A DNA stretch of 64,000 bases from Bradyrhizobium sp. B124 (GTDB lineage Bacteria; Pseudomonadota; Alphaproteobacteria; Rhizobiales; Xanthobacteraceae): NCBI RefSeq assembly GCF_038967635.1, contig NZ_CP152413.1, forward strand, positions 3,286,001 through 3,350,000. The letters run 5' to 3'. The translations under genes and the position numbers were made by a program. Below, piece after piece: positions 33,871-43,011 of the stretch (within the stretch, counting starts at the first letter, position 1; the number at the start of each line of letters is the position of its first letter). The notes under the pieces are model-generated. The model was not told the DNA's origin. It ran no database searches and saw only the letters and a program-made list of their open reading frames with translations.

Positions 33871-34460
33871 AAAGCCGGATTGCCACAAGTCGTACCAAAG
33901 TCGCTGACGCGCGCCGCGCCCCGCAGGAGGACGCACGTTCGGAACTGGTGATCGATTTCGAACGCTACGTGCCGACAGTGCTGTCGAGCCTGGTCGCGAA
34001 GCTACGCGCCAACGCCAACGCGTTCTTCCCGCAGGCCTACGGCGTCTCGCTCGCGGAATGGCGGGTGCTGTCCTTTCTCAGGGAGCACGAGCCCGCCAGC
34101 GCCTACGACATCTGGACCAACGCGCAACTGGACAAGGCCGTCGTCAGCCGCGAGACGACGTCGCTGAAGAAAAAGGGGCTGATCGAGCTGACCCCGGTCC
34201 GGGGCAGCGCCCGGAACCGGAGCGAGATCCGCCTGACGGCGCAGGGCGTGGCGCTGCTTGACCGCAGCCTCGATGAAATCCTGCGCCGGCACAGCAACCT
34301 CACGGCCGGCCTCGACGCCAGGACGCTCGATACTTTCTTCCGCGTCGTTGATCACATCGAGCACCGCATTCCTCACATGGCCGATCCGTCCGAACATGCC
34401 GCGCCGGCCCATGCGCCGGTCAAGCGCATTGCGAAGCGGAGATCGCCAACCGGCGCCTGA
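33867..34460 (+). CDS. MarR family transcriptional regulator
   Basis: 197 residues with a winged helix (SLAEWRVLSFLREHEP, DKAVVSRETTSLKKKGLIE, RSEIRLTAQG). Its ATG overlaps the MFS stop by 4 bp, so it is made with the transporter. Probably a feedback repressor responsive to an aromatic acid. Confidence 0.92.
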   Translation: MKSRIATSRTKVADARRAPQEDARSELVIDFERYVPTVLSSLVAKLRANANAFFPQAYGVSLAEWRVLSFLREHEPASAYDIWTNAQLDKAVVSRETTSLKKKGLIELTPVRGSARNRSEIRLTAQGVALLDRSLDEILRRHSNLTAGLDARTLDTFFRVVDHIEHRIPHMADPSEHAAPAHAPVKRIAKRRSPTGA

Positions 34461-34607
34461 AGGCGGCAGGCCGGGACGGCGGCGATCGCGCAGATCGAAA
34501 TCCGAGTCACGGTGCGGTGAGTGCACGAAGGAACCGGGCTCAATTTAGGTTTCAGTAAGCAAGTTGTAGCTAAAGTCGATCAGTGAGTTGCGTATAGGAG
34601 ACTTCCA

Positions 34608-34889
34608 GTGATCGACTTTGACGAACTTCGTAGTATCGCCGCGGATGTTCGTATCTTTATCGATGCTTCGGAAGACAAGGGCGGTGCCTTGAAGGCCATC
34701 GTCGACGCCTACGATGTCGTCCTCGGCATCTTCCCCGCCGGCCCTGGAATGGACCTTCACGTGGTCAAGGGCACCGAGGTCCTCAATCACATCGCGCAGA
34801 CCCAAGCCTCGTCGGGCTTCACGCATACCGCGATCGCCTTCCAGACCCGCGAGCAGGCTGTTGCGCTTGAGCACCTGATGGCGGCCTAG
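34608..34889 (+). CDS. Small protein of unknown function (93 residues)
   Basis: GTG start at 34608 with AGGAGA upstream. The protein (MIDFDELRSIAADVRIF...) is acidic at the N-terminus, lacks cysteine and any signal peptide, and looks like a compact soluble alpha/beta fold. I do not recognise the family. It stands alone between marR and an araC gene. Confidence 0.65.
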   Translation: MIDFDELRSIAADVRIFIDASEDKGGALKAIVDAYDVVLGIFPAGPGMDLHVVKGTEVLNHIAQTQASSGFTHTAIAFQTREQAVALEHLMAA

Positions 34890-35115
34890 CCACCGGCGCA
34901 GAGCCGCTGACGACCCGCGCATTCTGCTTTGAGATCAAACGATTGCCCGCCATGCAGCGGGGGCGATATGCAGTTTGTGCCAGTCTCGTCCCCAAGGCGC
35001 GCAGTCCTGACAAAACGGCGTCCCGACCCATCGATCCCGTGCCGTCGTCCGCGTTGCCTTCCCGGGCAAAACCGGCAAAAATCCCGTCCACGATTCCGCC
35101 GTGGGACGCGTGGAT

Positions 35116-36069
35116 ATGGGCCAGCATCTGACGGTCAGCACCGGCGAGCTTGACGGCTTCGAGGGACTCCACGACGCCGTCAAAGGCTCGCATGTCGAAG
35201 TCATGCAGCTTGAGCGCGGCAAGCTGCGCGGGACATTGTCCCATGTCGGGATCGGCGATTTCTCGCTCAGCATCGGCGCATTCAATGTCGGGGTCCGCAC
35301 CCAGCGCACCTCGGCCGACGACAAGCTGATCATCGGAATGCTGCTGAACGCCACGGACCGCGTCACGCATTGGGCTTTCGACATGCAGCCGGCCGACGTG
35401 CTGGTGATCCCTCCGTCGGTCGAGCATGACGGCGTCTTTCACAAGGCCTCGTCCTATGCCGCCATTCGCTTCGACATGGCCGATCTGCCCGACATCTTCG
35501 GCGATGAGCCGCGGCTCGCCGATGCCGAAACATGGCAAGCAAAGAACCACTTTCGCGCCGACCCCACGCTCGGCATGGCCGGGGCGATCAGGCTGCCGCA
35601 GATCGTCTCGCATCTCGCCCGACATCCGGACGCGCTGTCGGAGGCATCGTCCGAGTTCTGGAAGCGCGCGATCATCGATTGCGTCAGGCCGACGGCCATC
35701 ACGTCGCTGCCGCCAGACGGAACCAGCTACCTGCCGTCAGCGATGAAGCTGGTACGCCACGTCGAGGACTATCTGCACGCCGCGGGCGCCCGCCCGGTCC
35801 ATGTCTCGGAAATCTGCACCGAGCTTCGGCTGTCGCGACGCAGCCTGCACCGCGCCTTCCACGAGGTGTTCGGCGTCGGCCCGGTGACGTTCCTGCGCTA
35901 CAAGCGGCTCTGCATGATCCGTTCGATCCTGCGCGAAAGCACGCCGGAGCAGACCACCGTTTCCAAGGTTGCGATCGAACAGGGCTTCATCGAGCTCGGG
36001 CGCTTCTCGCAATACTATCGCGCGATGTTCGGGGAGTACCCGTCGCAGACGCTCGGCTACGCCGGTTAG
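35116..36069 (+). CDS. AraC family transcriptional regulator
   Basis: About 317 residues. The C-terminal AraC/XylS DNA-binding domain has two helix-turn-helix units (VSEICTELRLSRRSLHRAFHEVFGVG; IEQGFIELGRFSQYYRAMFGEYP). The N-terminal part resembles cupin-like sensor domains. The start is uncertain: GTG 35101 is also possible and no strong ribosome-binding site supports either. No obvious target gene is adjacent. Confidence 0.88.
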   Translation: MGQHLTVSTGELDGFEGLHDAVKGSHVEVMQLERGKLRGTLSHVGIGDFSLSIGAFNVGVRTQRTSADDKLIIGMLLNATDRVTHWAFDMQPADVLVIPPSVEHDGVFHKASSYAAIRFDMADLPDIFGDEPRLADAETWQAKNHFRADPTLGMAGAIRLPQIVSHLARHPDALSEASSEFWKRAIIDCVRPTAITSLPPDGTSYLPSAMKLVRHVEDYLHAAGARPVHVSEICTELRLSRRSLHRAFHEVFGVGPVTFLRYKRLCMIRSILRESTPEQTTVSKVAIEQGFIELGRFSQYYRAMFGEYPSQTLGYAG

Positions 36070-36107
36070 AACGATCCGGCGGTGATCACGCACATTCAGG
36101 CGCAAGC

Positions 36108-36968
36108 TCATTTCGATCGTCCCGGATCGCCATTGCCGGACAGCACCTGCGCGGCGCCGCCGATGCCGCGCCGGAAGGCCTCATCGAAGGTGACGCCGCG
36201 AAACCGCCATGTGTAGTCCCTGCCGCGCCACGCCATCCGCCATTGCGTGGCCCAGCCGAGATCCTTGTCGTCCCAGACCAGCTGTCCGACCAGAATGGCC
36301 TCGCCGCCCCGCGGCGCCACGATCGCACTCAACTGCGCGGGCGGCGTCTTCAGGAGGCCGGCAGCCGCGACATTGGCGCTCGTCAGAGCGGCCGTCTCGG
36401 GCAGCACGAAGCGCATGCCGCGCTTGCCGGCCGCAGCCGCGAGTGCATCGCGCTGCAAATCGGACTGCGTCCCGTCCGATGTGACGATATAGTCCTTCGG
36501 GCCGTGCAGCATCTCGACGAAGACGCCGAGCGCCGGCCGCTGCGATCGCCACGGCTTGAGGCCGAGCTTGACGAGGATGCCGTCGATCTTGTTCTCGTCG
36601 AAAGCCACCGTCAGGTCGTAAGGCCGGTCGCGGGTGCCCTGCTCGTCATGATGCGGCTTGCCGGCATACTGGTCGTGATAGTCGAAACTGCTGACGAACT
36701 CCCTGGCCTTCGGTTTGTATGCGGCCAGCCTGCGGTCGCTTGCCAGCATCGGCTGGCCGGAGACCTTGATCAGGACGTCTTCCAGGCATGCACCGAAGCC
36801 GATGATGCGGTTCGGCTCGCCCTGGCCGGTGACGACGGTCTGCGCGCGGTAGAGGTTGTCATCCGCCGCCATCGCAGCGCTGCAACAGATCAATGCAGCG
36901 GCAAGCAAGATCACTCCGCGCGCGAACGCGGCGATCGAATTGGGTTTCGTCTCAAGCAAGGCAGCCAT
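36108..36968 (-). CDS. DUF2066 domain secreted protein
   Basis: 286 residues from ATG 36968, with GGAGG upstream. A signal peptide (GVILLAAALICCSAAMA) precedes YRAQTVVTGQGE and CLEDVLIKVSGQPML, the DUF2066 hallmark. It is exported and of unknown function. It faces away from the oxidoreductase at 37.2 kb. Confidence 0.82.
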   Translation of the reverse strand: MAALLETKPNSIAAFARGVILLAAALICCSAAMAADDNLYRAQTVVTGQGEPNRIIGFGACLEDVLIKVSGQPMLASDRRLAAYKPKAREFVSSFDYHDQYAGKPHHDEQGTRDRPYDLTVAFDENKIDGILVKLGLKPWRSQRPALGVFVEMLHGPKDYIVTSDGTQSDLQRDALAAAAGKRGMRFVLPETAALTSANVAAAGLLKTPPAQLSAIVAPRGGEAILVGQLVWDDKDLGWATQWRMAWRGRDYTWRFRGVTFDEAFRRGIGGAAQVLSGNGDPGRSK

Positions 36969-37180
36969 GGTCACCTCCGCTCGGTCACGTCATCAACGGC
37001 ACATTGGCGGCATTTTTCGGCAGCGCCAACATGTTCGGACTTGGGCACCATTCCATCGGCCGCACTGCACGCTATGGCCATGCGCGGCAGGCCTGACATA
37101 TGCTCGGTGGAGGCGCGGCGGCGCCGGGTGCGCCGCCCAAGACAAGAAGATCGACGAGAACAGCCAGCAGGAGACGTCCC

Positions 37181-38194
37181 GTGAAATGCTATGAGTTGCA
37201 AGGCCCCGGCGGCGTCGACGCGCTTGCGCTGGTCGACAAGCCGGTTCCGCAGGCCGGCCCCGGCGAGGTCCTGGTACGGCTGAAGGCGGCGACGCTGAAC
37301 TATCGCGACCTGCTCACGGTCAAGGGCGGCTATGGCTCGCGCCAGAAATTTCCGCTGGTGCCGGTCTCCGACGGCGCCGGTGTCGTCGAGGCGGTCGGCG
37401 CCGGCGTCAGGAGTTTCGCACCCGGCGATCGCGTGATCGGCAGCTTCTTCGAAAGCTGGCTTGGCGGCGAGCCCAGCGAGGCGCGGATGCGCGCGGCGCT
37501 TGGCGGCAGCGTCGACGGCGTGCTGACCGAATACCGCGTGTTCCCGGCGCACGCGCTGGTGCGCACGCCGGACCATCTCAGCGACATCGAGGCCGCGGCA
37601 CTCCCCTGCGCCGGCCTCACGGCGTGGAGCGCGGTGGTCAAGCTCGGCGATATCAAGCCGGGGCAGACGGTGCTGACCCAGGGCACCGGCGGCGTCTCGC
37701 TGTTCGCGCTGCAATTCGCCAAGATGTGCGGCGCCCGCGTCATTGCAACCTCTTCCAGCGATGCCAAGATCGTGCGGCTGAAGCAGCTCGGCGCCGATGT
37801 GACGCTCAACTACAAGACCACACCCGACTGGGGCAAGAAGGCGCGCGAGCTGACCGGGCGCGGTGTCGATCTCGTTGTCGAGGTCGGCGGCGTCGGCACG
37901 CTGAACGAGTCGATCCGCGCGACGAAGATCGGCGGCACCATCGCCTTCATCGGCGTGCTCGCCGGTCCCGCCTCGTCCGACACCCGGCTGCCGCTGATGG
38001 TGATGCAGCAGCAGCGGCTGCAGGGCGTCACCGTCGGCTCGATCGAGGATCTGCAGTCGCTGTGCGACGGCATCAGCATGCACGGCGTCAAGCCCGTGAT
38101 CGACAAGGTGTTCGCGTTCGACCAGGTCAAGGACGCGTTCGCCCACATGGCGAGCGGCGCGCATTTCGGCAAGATCGCGATCGCGATCGGCTAG
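37181..38194 (+). CDS. NADPH:quinone oxidoreductase-like / zinc-type alcohol dehydrogenase superfamily
   Basis: 337 residues from GTG 37181, preceded by CAGGAG. The MDR fold is evident: NYRDLLTVKGGYG, SDGAGVVEAVGAGV, and the nucleotide loop GTGGVSLFALQFAK. The zinc-binding Cys/His set of alcohol dehydrogenases is not evident, which points to a zinc-free quinone-oxidoreductase-type reductase. The substrate is unknown. Confidence 0.88.
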   Translation: MKCYELQGPGGVDALALVDKPVPQAGPGEVLVRLKAATLNYRDLLTVKGGYGSRQKFPLVPVSDGAGVVEAVGAGVRSFAPGDRVIGSFFESWLGGEPSEARMRAALGGSVDGVLTEYRVFPAHALVRTPDHLSDIEAAALPCAGLTAWSAVVKLGDIKPGQTVLTQGTGGVSLFALQFAKMCGARVIATSSSDAKIVRLKQLGADVTLNYKTTPDWGKKARELTGRGVDLVVEVGGVGTLNESIRATKIGGTIAFIGVLAGPASSDTRLPLMVMQQQRLQGVTVGSIEDLQSLCDGISMHGVKPVIDKVFAFDQVKDAFAHMASGAHFGKIAIAIG

Positions 38195-38203
38195 CATGCT
38201 TGC

Positions 38204-38977
38204 CTAGCGCCCCGTGAACTGGGCCTTGCGCTTCTCGACGAAGGCCTTGCGGCCTTCCTGCGCGTCGGCGCTTTCGCGGATCACCATCTGCAGCTCGATT
38301 TCGCGGCGGAACTGATCGGCGTAGCTTGCGTGCTCGCTCTCCTCGAGCAGCTGCCGGGTCGCGACCAGCGCGCGCGTCGGGCCATCGGCGAGGCGGCCTG
38401 CTAGCGCTTTCGCCTCGTCGAGCAGCCTTGCGTCGTCGACCACGTCGCGCACCAATCCCCACTCCTTGGCTCGCTCGGCCGACAACGGCTCGTTCAGCAG
38501 CATCAACTCGAGTGCGCGCTGGCGCCCGATCAGGCGCGGCAAGAGCCAGGTCGAGCCGAGGTCGGGCACCAGGCCGATCCGGCTGAACACCTGGATGAAG
38601 CTCGCCGAGCGCGCGGCCAGGATGATGTCGCCGGACATCGCAAGGCTGAAGCCGCCGCCGGCCGCGACGCCGTTGACGGCGACCACCACCGGCATCCGGC
38701 ACTCGCGCAAGGCCTGCATCGCCGGCCAGTAATGCTTCATCACGCCGGTATAGATATTGTCGCCGAGCGAGTTGAACGCTTTGAGATTCTGCCCGGAGCA
38801 GAAGCCGCGTCCCTCCCCGGTCAGGATCAGCGCGCGGATGCCGGGCTCGACGCCCATCTCGCCTATGGCGCGTGCGAGATCACCGAGCAGTTCCGGCGTC
38901 ATGGCGTTCAGGCTGGCGGGATCGTTCAGCGTCAGAATGCCGACCTTGCCGTCCCGCTCACGCTTCACACTGCTCAT
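38204..38977 (-). CDS. Enoyl-CoA hydratase/isomerase, PaaG-like
   Basis: 257 residues of the crotonase fold. The oxyanion-hole segments are GEGRGFCSGQNL and NGVAAGGGFSLAMSGDI. At the catalytic position the sequence is GLVPDLGSTWLLPR, with an aspartate as in PaaG-type isomerases rather than the two glutamates of classical hydratases. It is convergent with the oxidoreductase and divergent from the gamma-glutamyltransferase. Confidence 0.88.
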   Translation of the reverse strand: MSSVKRERDGKVGILTLNDPASLNAMTPELLGDLARAIGEMGVEPGIRALILTGEGRGFCSGQNLKAFNSLGDNIYTGVMKHYWPAMQALRECRMPVVVAVNGVAAGGGFSLAMSGDIILAARSASFIQVFSRIGLVPDLGSTWLLPRLIGRQRALELMLLNEPLSAERAKEWGLVRDVVDDARLLDEAKALAGRLADGPTRALVATRQLLEESEHASYADQFRREIELQMVIRESADAQEGRKAFVEKRKAQFTGR

Positions 38978-39078
38978 TTTCCGCTCCCCGAAATTGGTTC
39001 TTGTTGCACTGACAGTGCCAAGCTTGGCATGCTACGCCAACGCGACCCGCCCGCAACAAGAACAGCGAAAGCAACGCC

Positions 39079-40668
39079 ATGTCCGACCAGTTCTCCAACT
39101 CGCAAGTGATCCGCAAGCCGGCCGTCAGCGCCAAGGGCGGCATCGTCGCCGCGCAATCGCGCAAGGCGGCCGAAGTCGGCGCGGAGGTATTGGCAGCGGG
39201 CGGCGATTGCGTCGACGCCGTGATTGCAACCACCTTTGCGCTGGGCGTGCTGGAGCCATGGATGAGCGGCGCCGGCGGCGGCGGCGCCATGGTGCTGTAC
39301 CGCGCCAAGGAGAACCGCGTCGAGGTGATCGACTACGGCATGCGGGCGCCGGACGGCCTGCGCCTCGAGGATTATCCGCTGACCGGTGGCGCCGCCTCCG
39401 ACCTGTTCCCTTGGGCGCGGGTCAAGGACGACCGCAATCTGCACGGCCCCGGCTCGATCGCGGTGCCCGGCGTCGTCGCCGGCATGGAAGAGGCGCATCG
39501 CCGCCACGCCAAAATGCCGTGGAAGGACCTGCTGGCGCCGAGCGTCAAGCTCGCCGGCGAAGGCCTGCTAGTGGATTGGTGGACCACCGACATGATCGCA
39601 AGCTCCGCCGCCGATCTGCGGCGCTATCCGGCCAGCGCCGCGGCGTATCTGCTGGACGGCCTGCCGCCGAATGCGCAATGGGGCATCAGATCGGTGGTCC
39701 GCATGCCGCAGGACAGGCTGAAGGCGACGATGGCGCAGCTTGCCGCGGCTGGCCCGCGCGATTTCTACGAGGGCGATCTGGCGCGCAACATCGCTGACGA
39801 TATCCAGGCCGCCGGCGGCGCGCTGTCGGTGCGCGATCTCGCCGCCTTCCGCGCCCATCTGCGCGAGCCGCTCAGGATTCCCTATCGCGGCGGCACGGTC
39901 TACGCGACGCCGGAGCTGACCGCGGGTCCGACCATGGCGCGCACGCTCGGCCTGTTGCAGAAGGCGTTCGCACCCGCGCAGGGCGGTCCGGACGCGGCCG
40001 CCTATGCTGCCTACGCCGAGGCGCTGCAGGCCGCCTATCGCGAGCGGCTGAAGGACATGGGCGACGTCGACGGCCGCCGCGCGCTCGGCGCGGAGGCGAT
40101 CGCCCCAAGCTGCACCACGCATTTCTCGGCGGTCGACCGCGACGGCAACATGGCCGCGGTGACGCAGACGCTGCTGTCGACCTTCGGCTCCAAATTCGTG
40201 ACGCCGAACACCGGCCTCACCATGAACAACGGCATCATGTGGTTCGATCCGACGCAAGGCAATCCGAACTCGCTTGCGCCCGGCAAGCGCTGCCTGACCA
40301 ATTACACGCCCGTGGTGGCTGAGGCGGCTGACGGCCGCCGTCTTGCCGCCGGCGCATCCGGTGGCCGCCGCATCCTTCCCGCGGTGTCGCAGTTGCTCTC
40401 CTTCGTGATGGATTTCGGCATGGATCTCGACGCCGCGATCCACCAGCCACGCATCGACGCCAGCGAAGGCAATGTGGTGATCGGCGATGTCCGCCTGCCG
40501 CAAGCTGTGCGCGACGCGCTGCGCGGCAGCTTCGACTATGCGGAGGCCCGCATCCAGACCCAGCCAAAGAAGTTCGCCTGCCCCAGCATCGTGCTGCGCG
40601 ACGGCACCACAAACAGCGGCGCCACCGAGCCGTTTCATCCGTGGAGCGATGCAATCGCGGAGGGGTAA
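39079..40668 (+). CDS. Gamma-glutamyltransferase family protein
   Basis: 529 residues. The autoproteolytic site is SCTTHFSAVDRDGNMAAVTQT (nucleophile probably Thr346). The large-subunit start ATTFALGVLEPWMSGAGGGG and the small-subunit ASGGRRI glycine loop are present. No signal peptide is seen, unlike periplasmic Ggt, so a cytoplasmic amidase or acylase role is possible. Full length for the family. Confidence 0.9.
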   Translation: MSDQFSNSQVIRKPAVSAKGGIVAAQSRKAAEVGAEVLAAGGDCVDAVIATTFALGVLEPWMSGAGGGGAMVLYRAKENRVEVIDYGMRAPDGLRLEDYPLTGGAASDLFPWARVKDDRNLHGPGSIAVPGVVAGMEEAHRRHAKMPWKDLLAPSVKLAGEGLLVDWWTTDMIASSAADLRRYPASAAAYLLDGLPPNAQWGIRSVVRMPQDRLKATMAQLAAAGPRDFYEGDLARNIADDIQAAGGALSVRDLAAFRAHLREPLRIPYRGGTVYATPELTAGPTMARTLGLLQKAFAPAQGGPDAAAYAAYAEALQAAYRERLKDMGDVDGRRALGAEAIAPSCTTHFSAVDRDGNMAAVTQTLLSTFGSKFVTPNTGLTMNNGIMWFDPTQGNPNSLAPGKRCLTNYTPVVAEAADGRRLAAGASGGRRILPAVSQLLSFVMDFGMDLDAAIHQPRIDASEGNVVIGDVRLPQAVRDALRGSFDYAEARIQTQPKKFACPSIVLRDGTTNSGATEPFHPWSDAIAEG

Positions 40669-40697
40669 GTTGTGCGCACAGCTCTCCTCCCGCCGTC

Positions 40698-40972
40698 GTC
40701 CCTGCGAAAGCAGGGACCCATAACCACAGGGTCATGTTGTTGAAGGGGGCTGTGGCCCCAGCGTCGCGCAACGATTGCGATTTGGGGTAATGGGTCCTGG
40801 CTTTCGCCAGGACGATGAGGATGGTTCTCGCGCGATACGACGCACGATCATTGCGTACTTCATCTCGGTGTCATCGCCCGGCTTGACCGGGCGATCCAGT
40901 ATTCCAGAGACGCCGGCGCGTGAGCCGAGAGGCCGCGGCGTACTGGATCGCCCGGTCAAGTGTTCAGCCCGA
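40698..40972. repeat. Array of palindromic intergenic repeats
   Basis: This gap (40669-41108) holds no gene but several hairpins. One is GTCCCTGC-gaaa-GCAGGGAC (40698-40717). A second is GTCCTGGC-tttc-GCCAGGAC (40794-40813). Around 40875-40962, CGCCCGGCTTGACCGGGCG and TACTGGATCGCCCGGTCAAG form inverted copies. These look like Bradyrhizobium-type dispersed repeats. Confidence 0.75.
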
Positions 40973-41108
40973 GGACATGACCGACGGGTGTTCGGAGACA
41001 TAGCCGACACATCATAGTGCAGGGATTTGGCAAAGTGGGAGGCCAAGTCCATGCCATGGCGTGAGGTGTCGGTGATGGATCAACGGCGCGAGTTTGTACG
41101 GCTTTCGA

Positions 41109-42332
41109 TCAGCAGCGCGGGATCCGAAAGGTGAACCGTGTTTCGGCGGCGGAGGACGTCACCTCAAGCTTGCCGTTGTGGGCGCGCGCAATTTCCGCGG
41201 CGATGTAGAGGCCCAAACCCAGGCCTTCGTAGGTCGACTGGTGCGCAACGCGAAAGAACGGCTGGAACAACCTCTCGATAACCGCCGGAGAGATCGGCGC
41301 CCCGCCATTGGCGACCGACAACTCAAAGCCCTCGCTGTCGGTTGCCGCTGACACCCTGATCGGCGAATTGCCATCGCCATGCTTCAGGGCATTGCCGACC
41401 AGGTTGGACAGCAGTTGCGCGATCCGGGCCGGATCGGAGTTGATGCCGCGATTGATGGCGAAATCGGTCTGGATCACGCGATCGGGCCATGCCGCACGCA
41501 ATTCATTCACGACTTGCTCAAGCGCCGGCAGCAATTGCGCGTCGGCGCTGCGCTTCAATCTGAAGCCGCCGCCCAGACGGGCGCGCGCAAAGTCCAGGAC
41601 ATCGTCGATCAGGGCCGCCATGCGCTTCACGCTGTTCTGAAGCAACCCGACATAGGTCATCGACTTTTCGTTGAGCGGCTCCTTCAGCAACAGCCTCATG
41701 CCCGCGTCGATCGAGGCGAGCGGATTGCGCAAATCGTGCGCGAGCACCGCGATAAATTGCTCGCGAATCTCATCCGCCTGCTGGTGGTTCAGCAGCGCGG
41801 CCTCGCTGGTTGCGACCCTCTCCTGCGCCTGCAAATGAAACGCGATCAGCGAAGCGAACAATCTGAACATGTTGACGACCTCCGGCGTGTTCACTTTCGC
41901 CGGGTGCGGATCGATCGCGCAGAGCGTCCCGAAAAACGTGCCATTGGCGAGGACGATCGGGATCGAAATGTAGCTTTGAAATCCGTACATCGCCGGCGCG
42001 CGGTGGTCGCGAAAGGCCGGATCCTCGGCGACATGGTCGATGACAACGCCGTGTCCGCTCGCCCGGATTTCGTCGCAGATCGTGGTCTCGACCTTCAGCT
42101 CATCGCCGGGCTTCAGTCCGAACGAGATGTTGTCCCGGACCGCGCAGGCAATCCAGCGGCTTTCCGTGACCCTCGCCACCGCGGCAAAGCCCATGCCTGT
42201 GCTGCGGCACACCACGTCGAGGATGGTCGGAACTGCATCGATCCGGCTGATCGCCAGGATATCAGCCTTCAAGTCAGCGGGGAGCTCTGTCGTCGCGGCG
42301 GCTGACGAGCCTTCCAAGTTCGTGGCAATCAA
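41109..42332 (-). CDS. Orphan sensor histidine kinase with GAF domain
   Basis: 407 residues. A GAF domain occupies about 25-170 (CRSTGMGFAAVARVT, FGTLCAIDP). The HisKA box is VLAHDLRNPLAS with phospho-acceptor His199, and the ATPase domain shows NLVGNALKHGDG (N box) and GLGLGLYIAAEIA (G box). No membrane segments are seen, so it is cytoplasmic. No response regulator is next to it. Confidence 0.92.
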   Translation of the reverse strand: MIATNLEGSSAAATTELPADLKADILAISRIDAVPTILDVVCRSTGMGFAAVARVTESRWIACAVRDNISFGLKPGDELKVETTICDEIRASGHGVVIDHVAEDPAFRDHRAPAMYGFQSYISIPIVLANGTFFGTLCAIDPHPAKVNTPEVVNMFRLFASLIAFHLQAQERVATSEAALLNHQQADEIREQFIAVLAHDLRNPLASIDAGMRLLLKEPLNEKSMTYVGLLQNSVKRMAALIDDVLDFARARLGGGFRLKRSADAQLLPALEQVVNELRAAWPDRVIQTDFAINRGINSDPARIAQLLSNLVGNALKHGDGNSPIRVSAATDSEGFELSVANGGAPISPAVIERLFQPFFRVAHQSTYEGLGLGLYIAAEIARAHNGKLEVTSSAAETRFTFRIPRC

Positions 42333-42604
42333 CTCGGGAATTCGGATCTACCTCACGCAAAATACCGGGTACAAAAAGCTCGATCATGGGTCACGCACGA
42401 TGGGGATCGTCAGTGATCTCAGCATGGCCCGAAACTTCGACCGCTGTCCACATCTAATGATGGTTCCCGCATTTCCCAAGTTCGGATCGCACCGACGCCG
42501 CAGGGGCTTGTCGGATAAATCAGTGATCGGCACTTTCGCGATGGCGCGCCGAGCGACATTGCAGGACGCAAATGGGCTGATACATTTCGGCCCGACAACG
42601 AACA

Positions 42605-43009
42605 ATGGTGACTGGCTTGAGCGATGCAAGCGCAGACGTGCCGCCCGGCGCTCAGCTCCTCGGACGCGAGTGGCTGGGCTTCGACGGCGAAATCGCCTCG
42701 ATCCGCTTTGTGGCGCAGCCGCTGTTCACCAACCGGCATGGAACGATCCAGGGCGGCTTCCTTGCGGCGATGCTGGATTCGGCGACAGGCCTCGGCGCCC
42801 TCGCTGTACTTCCGTCAACCAAGACCGTGGTGACCAGAACCCTCACCACGCGGTTTCTCAAGCCGGCGCGCGTCGGTCCGATCACGGCCAAGGCCAAGGT
42901 CGTCTCGCAGACCGACCGCGACATGATCGTCGAGGCCGATCTGATCGACGCTGACAATTTGACCGTTGCCAGCGCCACGGCCGAATTGCGGATTCTGGAC
43001 AAGCGATAG
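42605..43009 (+). CDS. PaaI-type acyl-CoA thioesterase
   Basis: 134-residue hot-dog fold protein. RHGTIQGGFLAAMLDSATGLGAL is the catalytic HGG/helix segment of the PaaI/YbgC-like group, followed by VVTRTLTTRFLKPARVG. It likely hydrolyses an aromatic or short acyl-CoA. It is 2 bp upstream of the secreted hydrolase gene and probably co-transcribed with it. Confidence 0.88.
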   Translation: MVTGLSDASADVPPGAQLLGREWLGFDGEIASIRFVAQPLFTNRHGTIQGGFLAAMLDSATGLGALAVLPSTKTVVTRTLTTRFLKPARVGPITAKAKVVSQTDRDMIVEADLIDADNLTVASATAELRILDKR

Positions 43010-43011
43010 CC

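Noticed and set aside
34461..34607. Possible small RNA or riboswitch before the 93-residue gene
   Set aside because: No stable conserved hairpin or known riboswitch core could be recognised by eye.
40775..41052. Short open frames in the repeat gap after gamma-glutamyltransferase
   Set aside because: They are made of hairpin repeats read as protein and have no ribosome-binding site.
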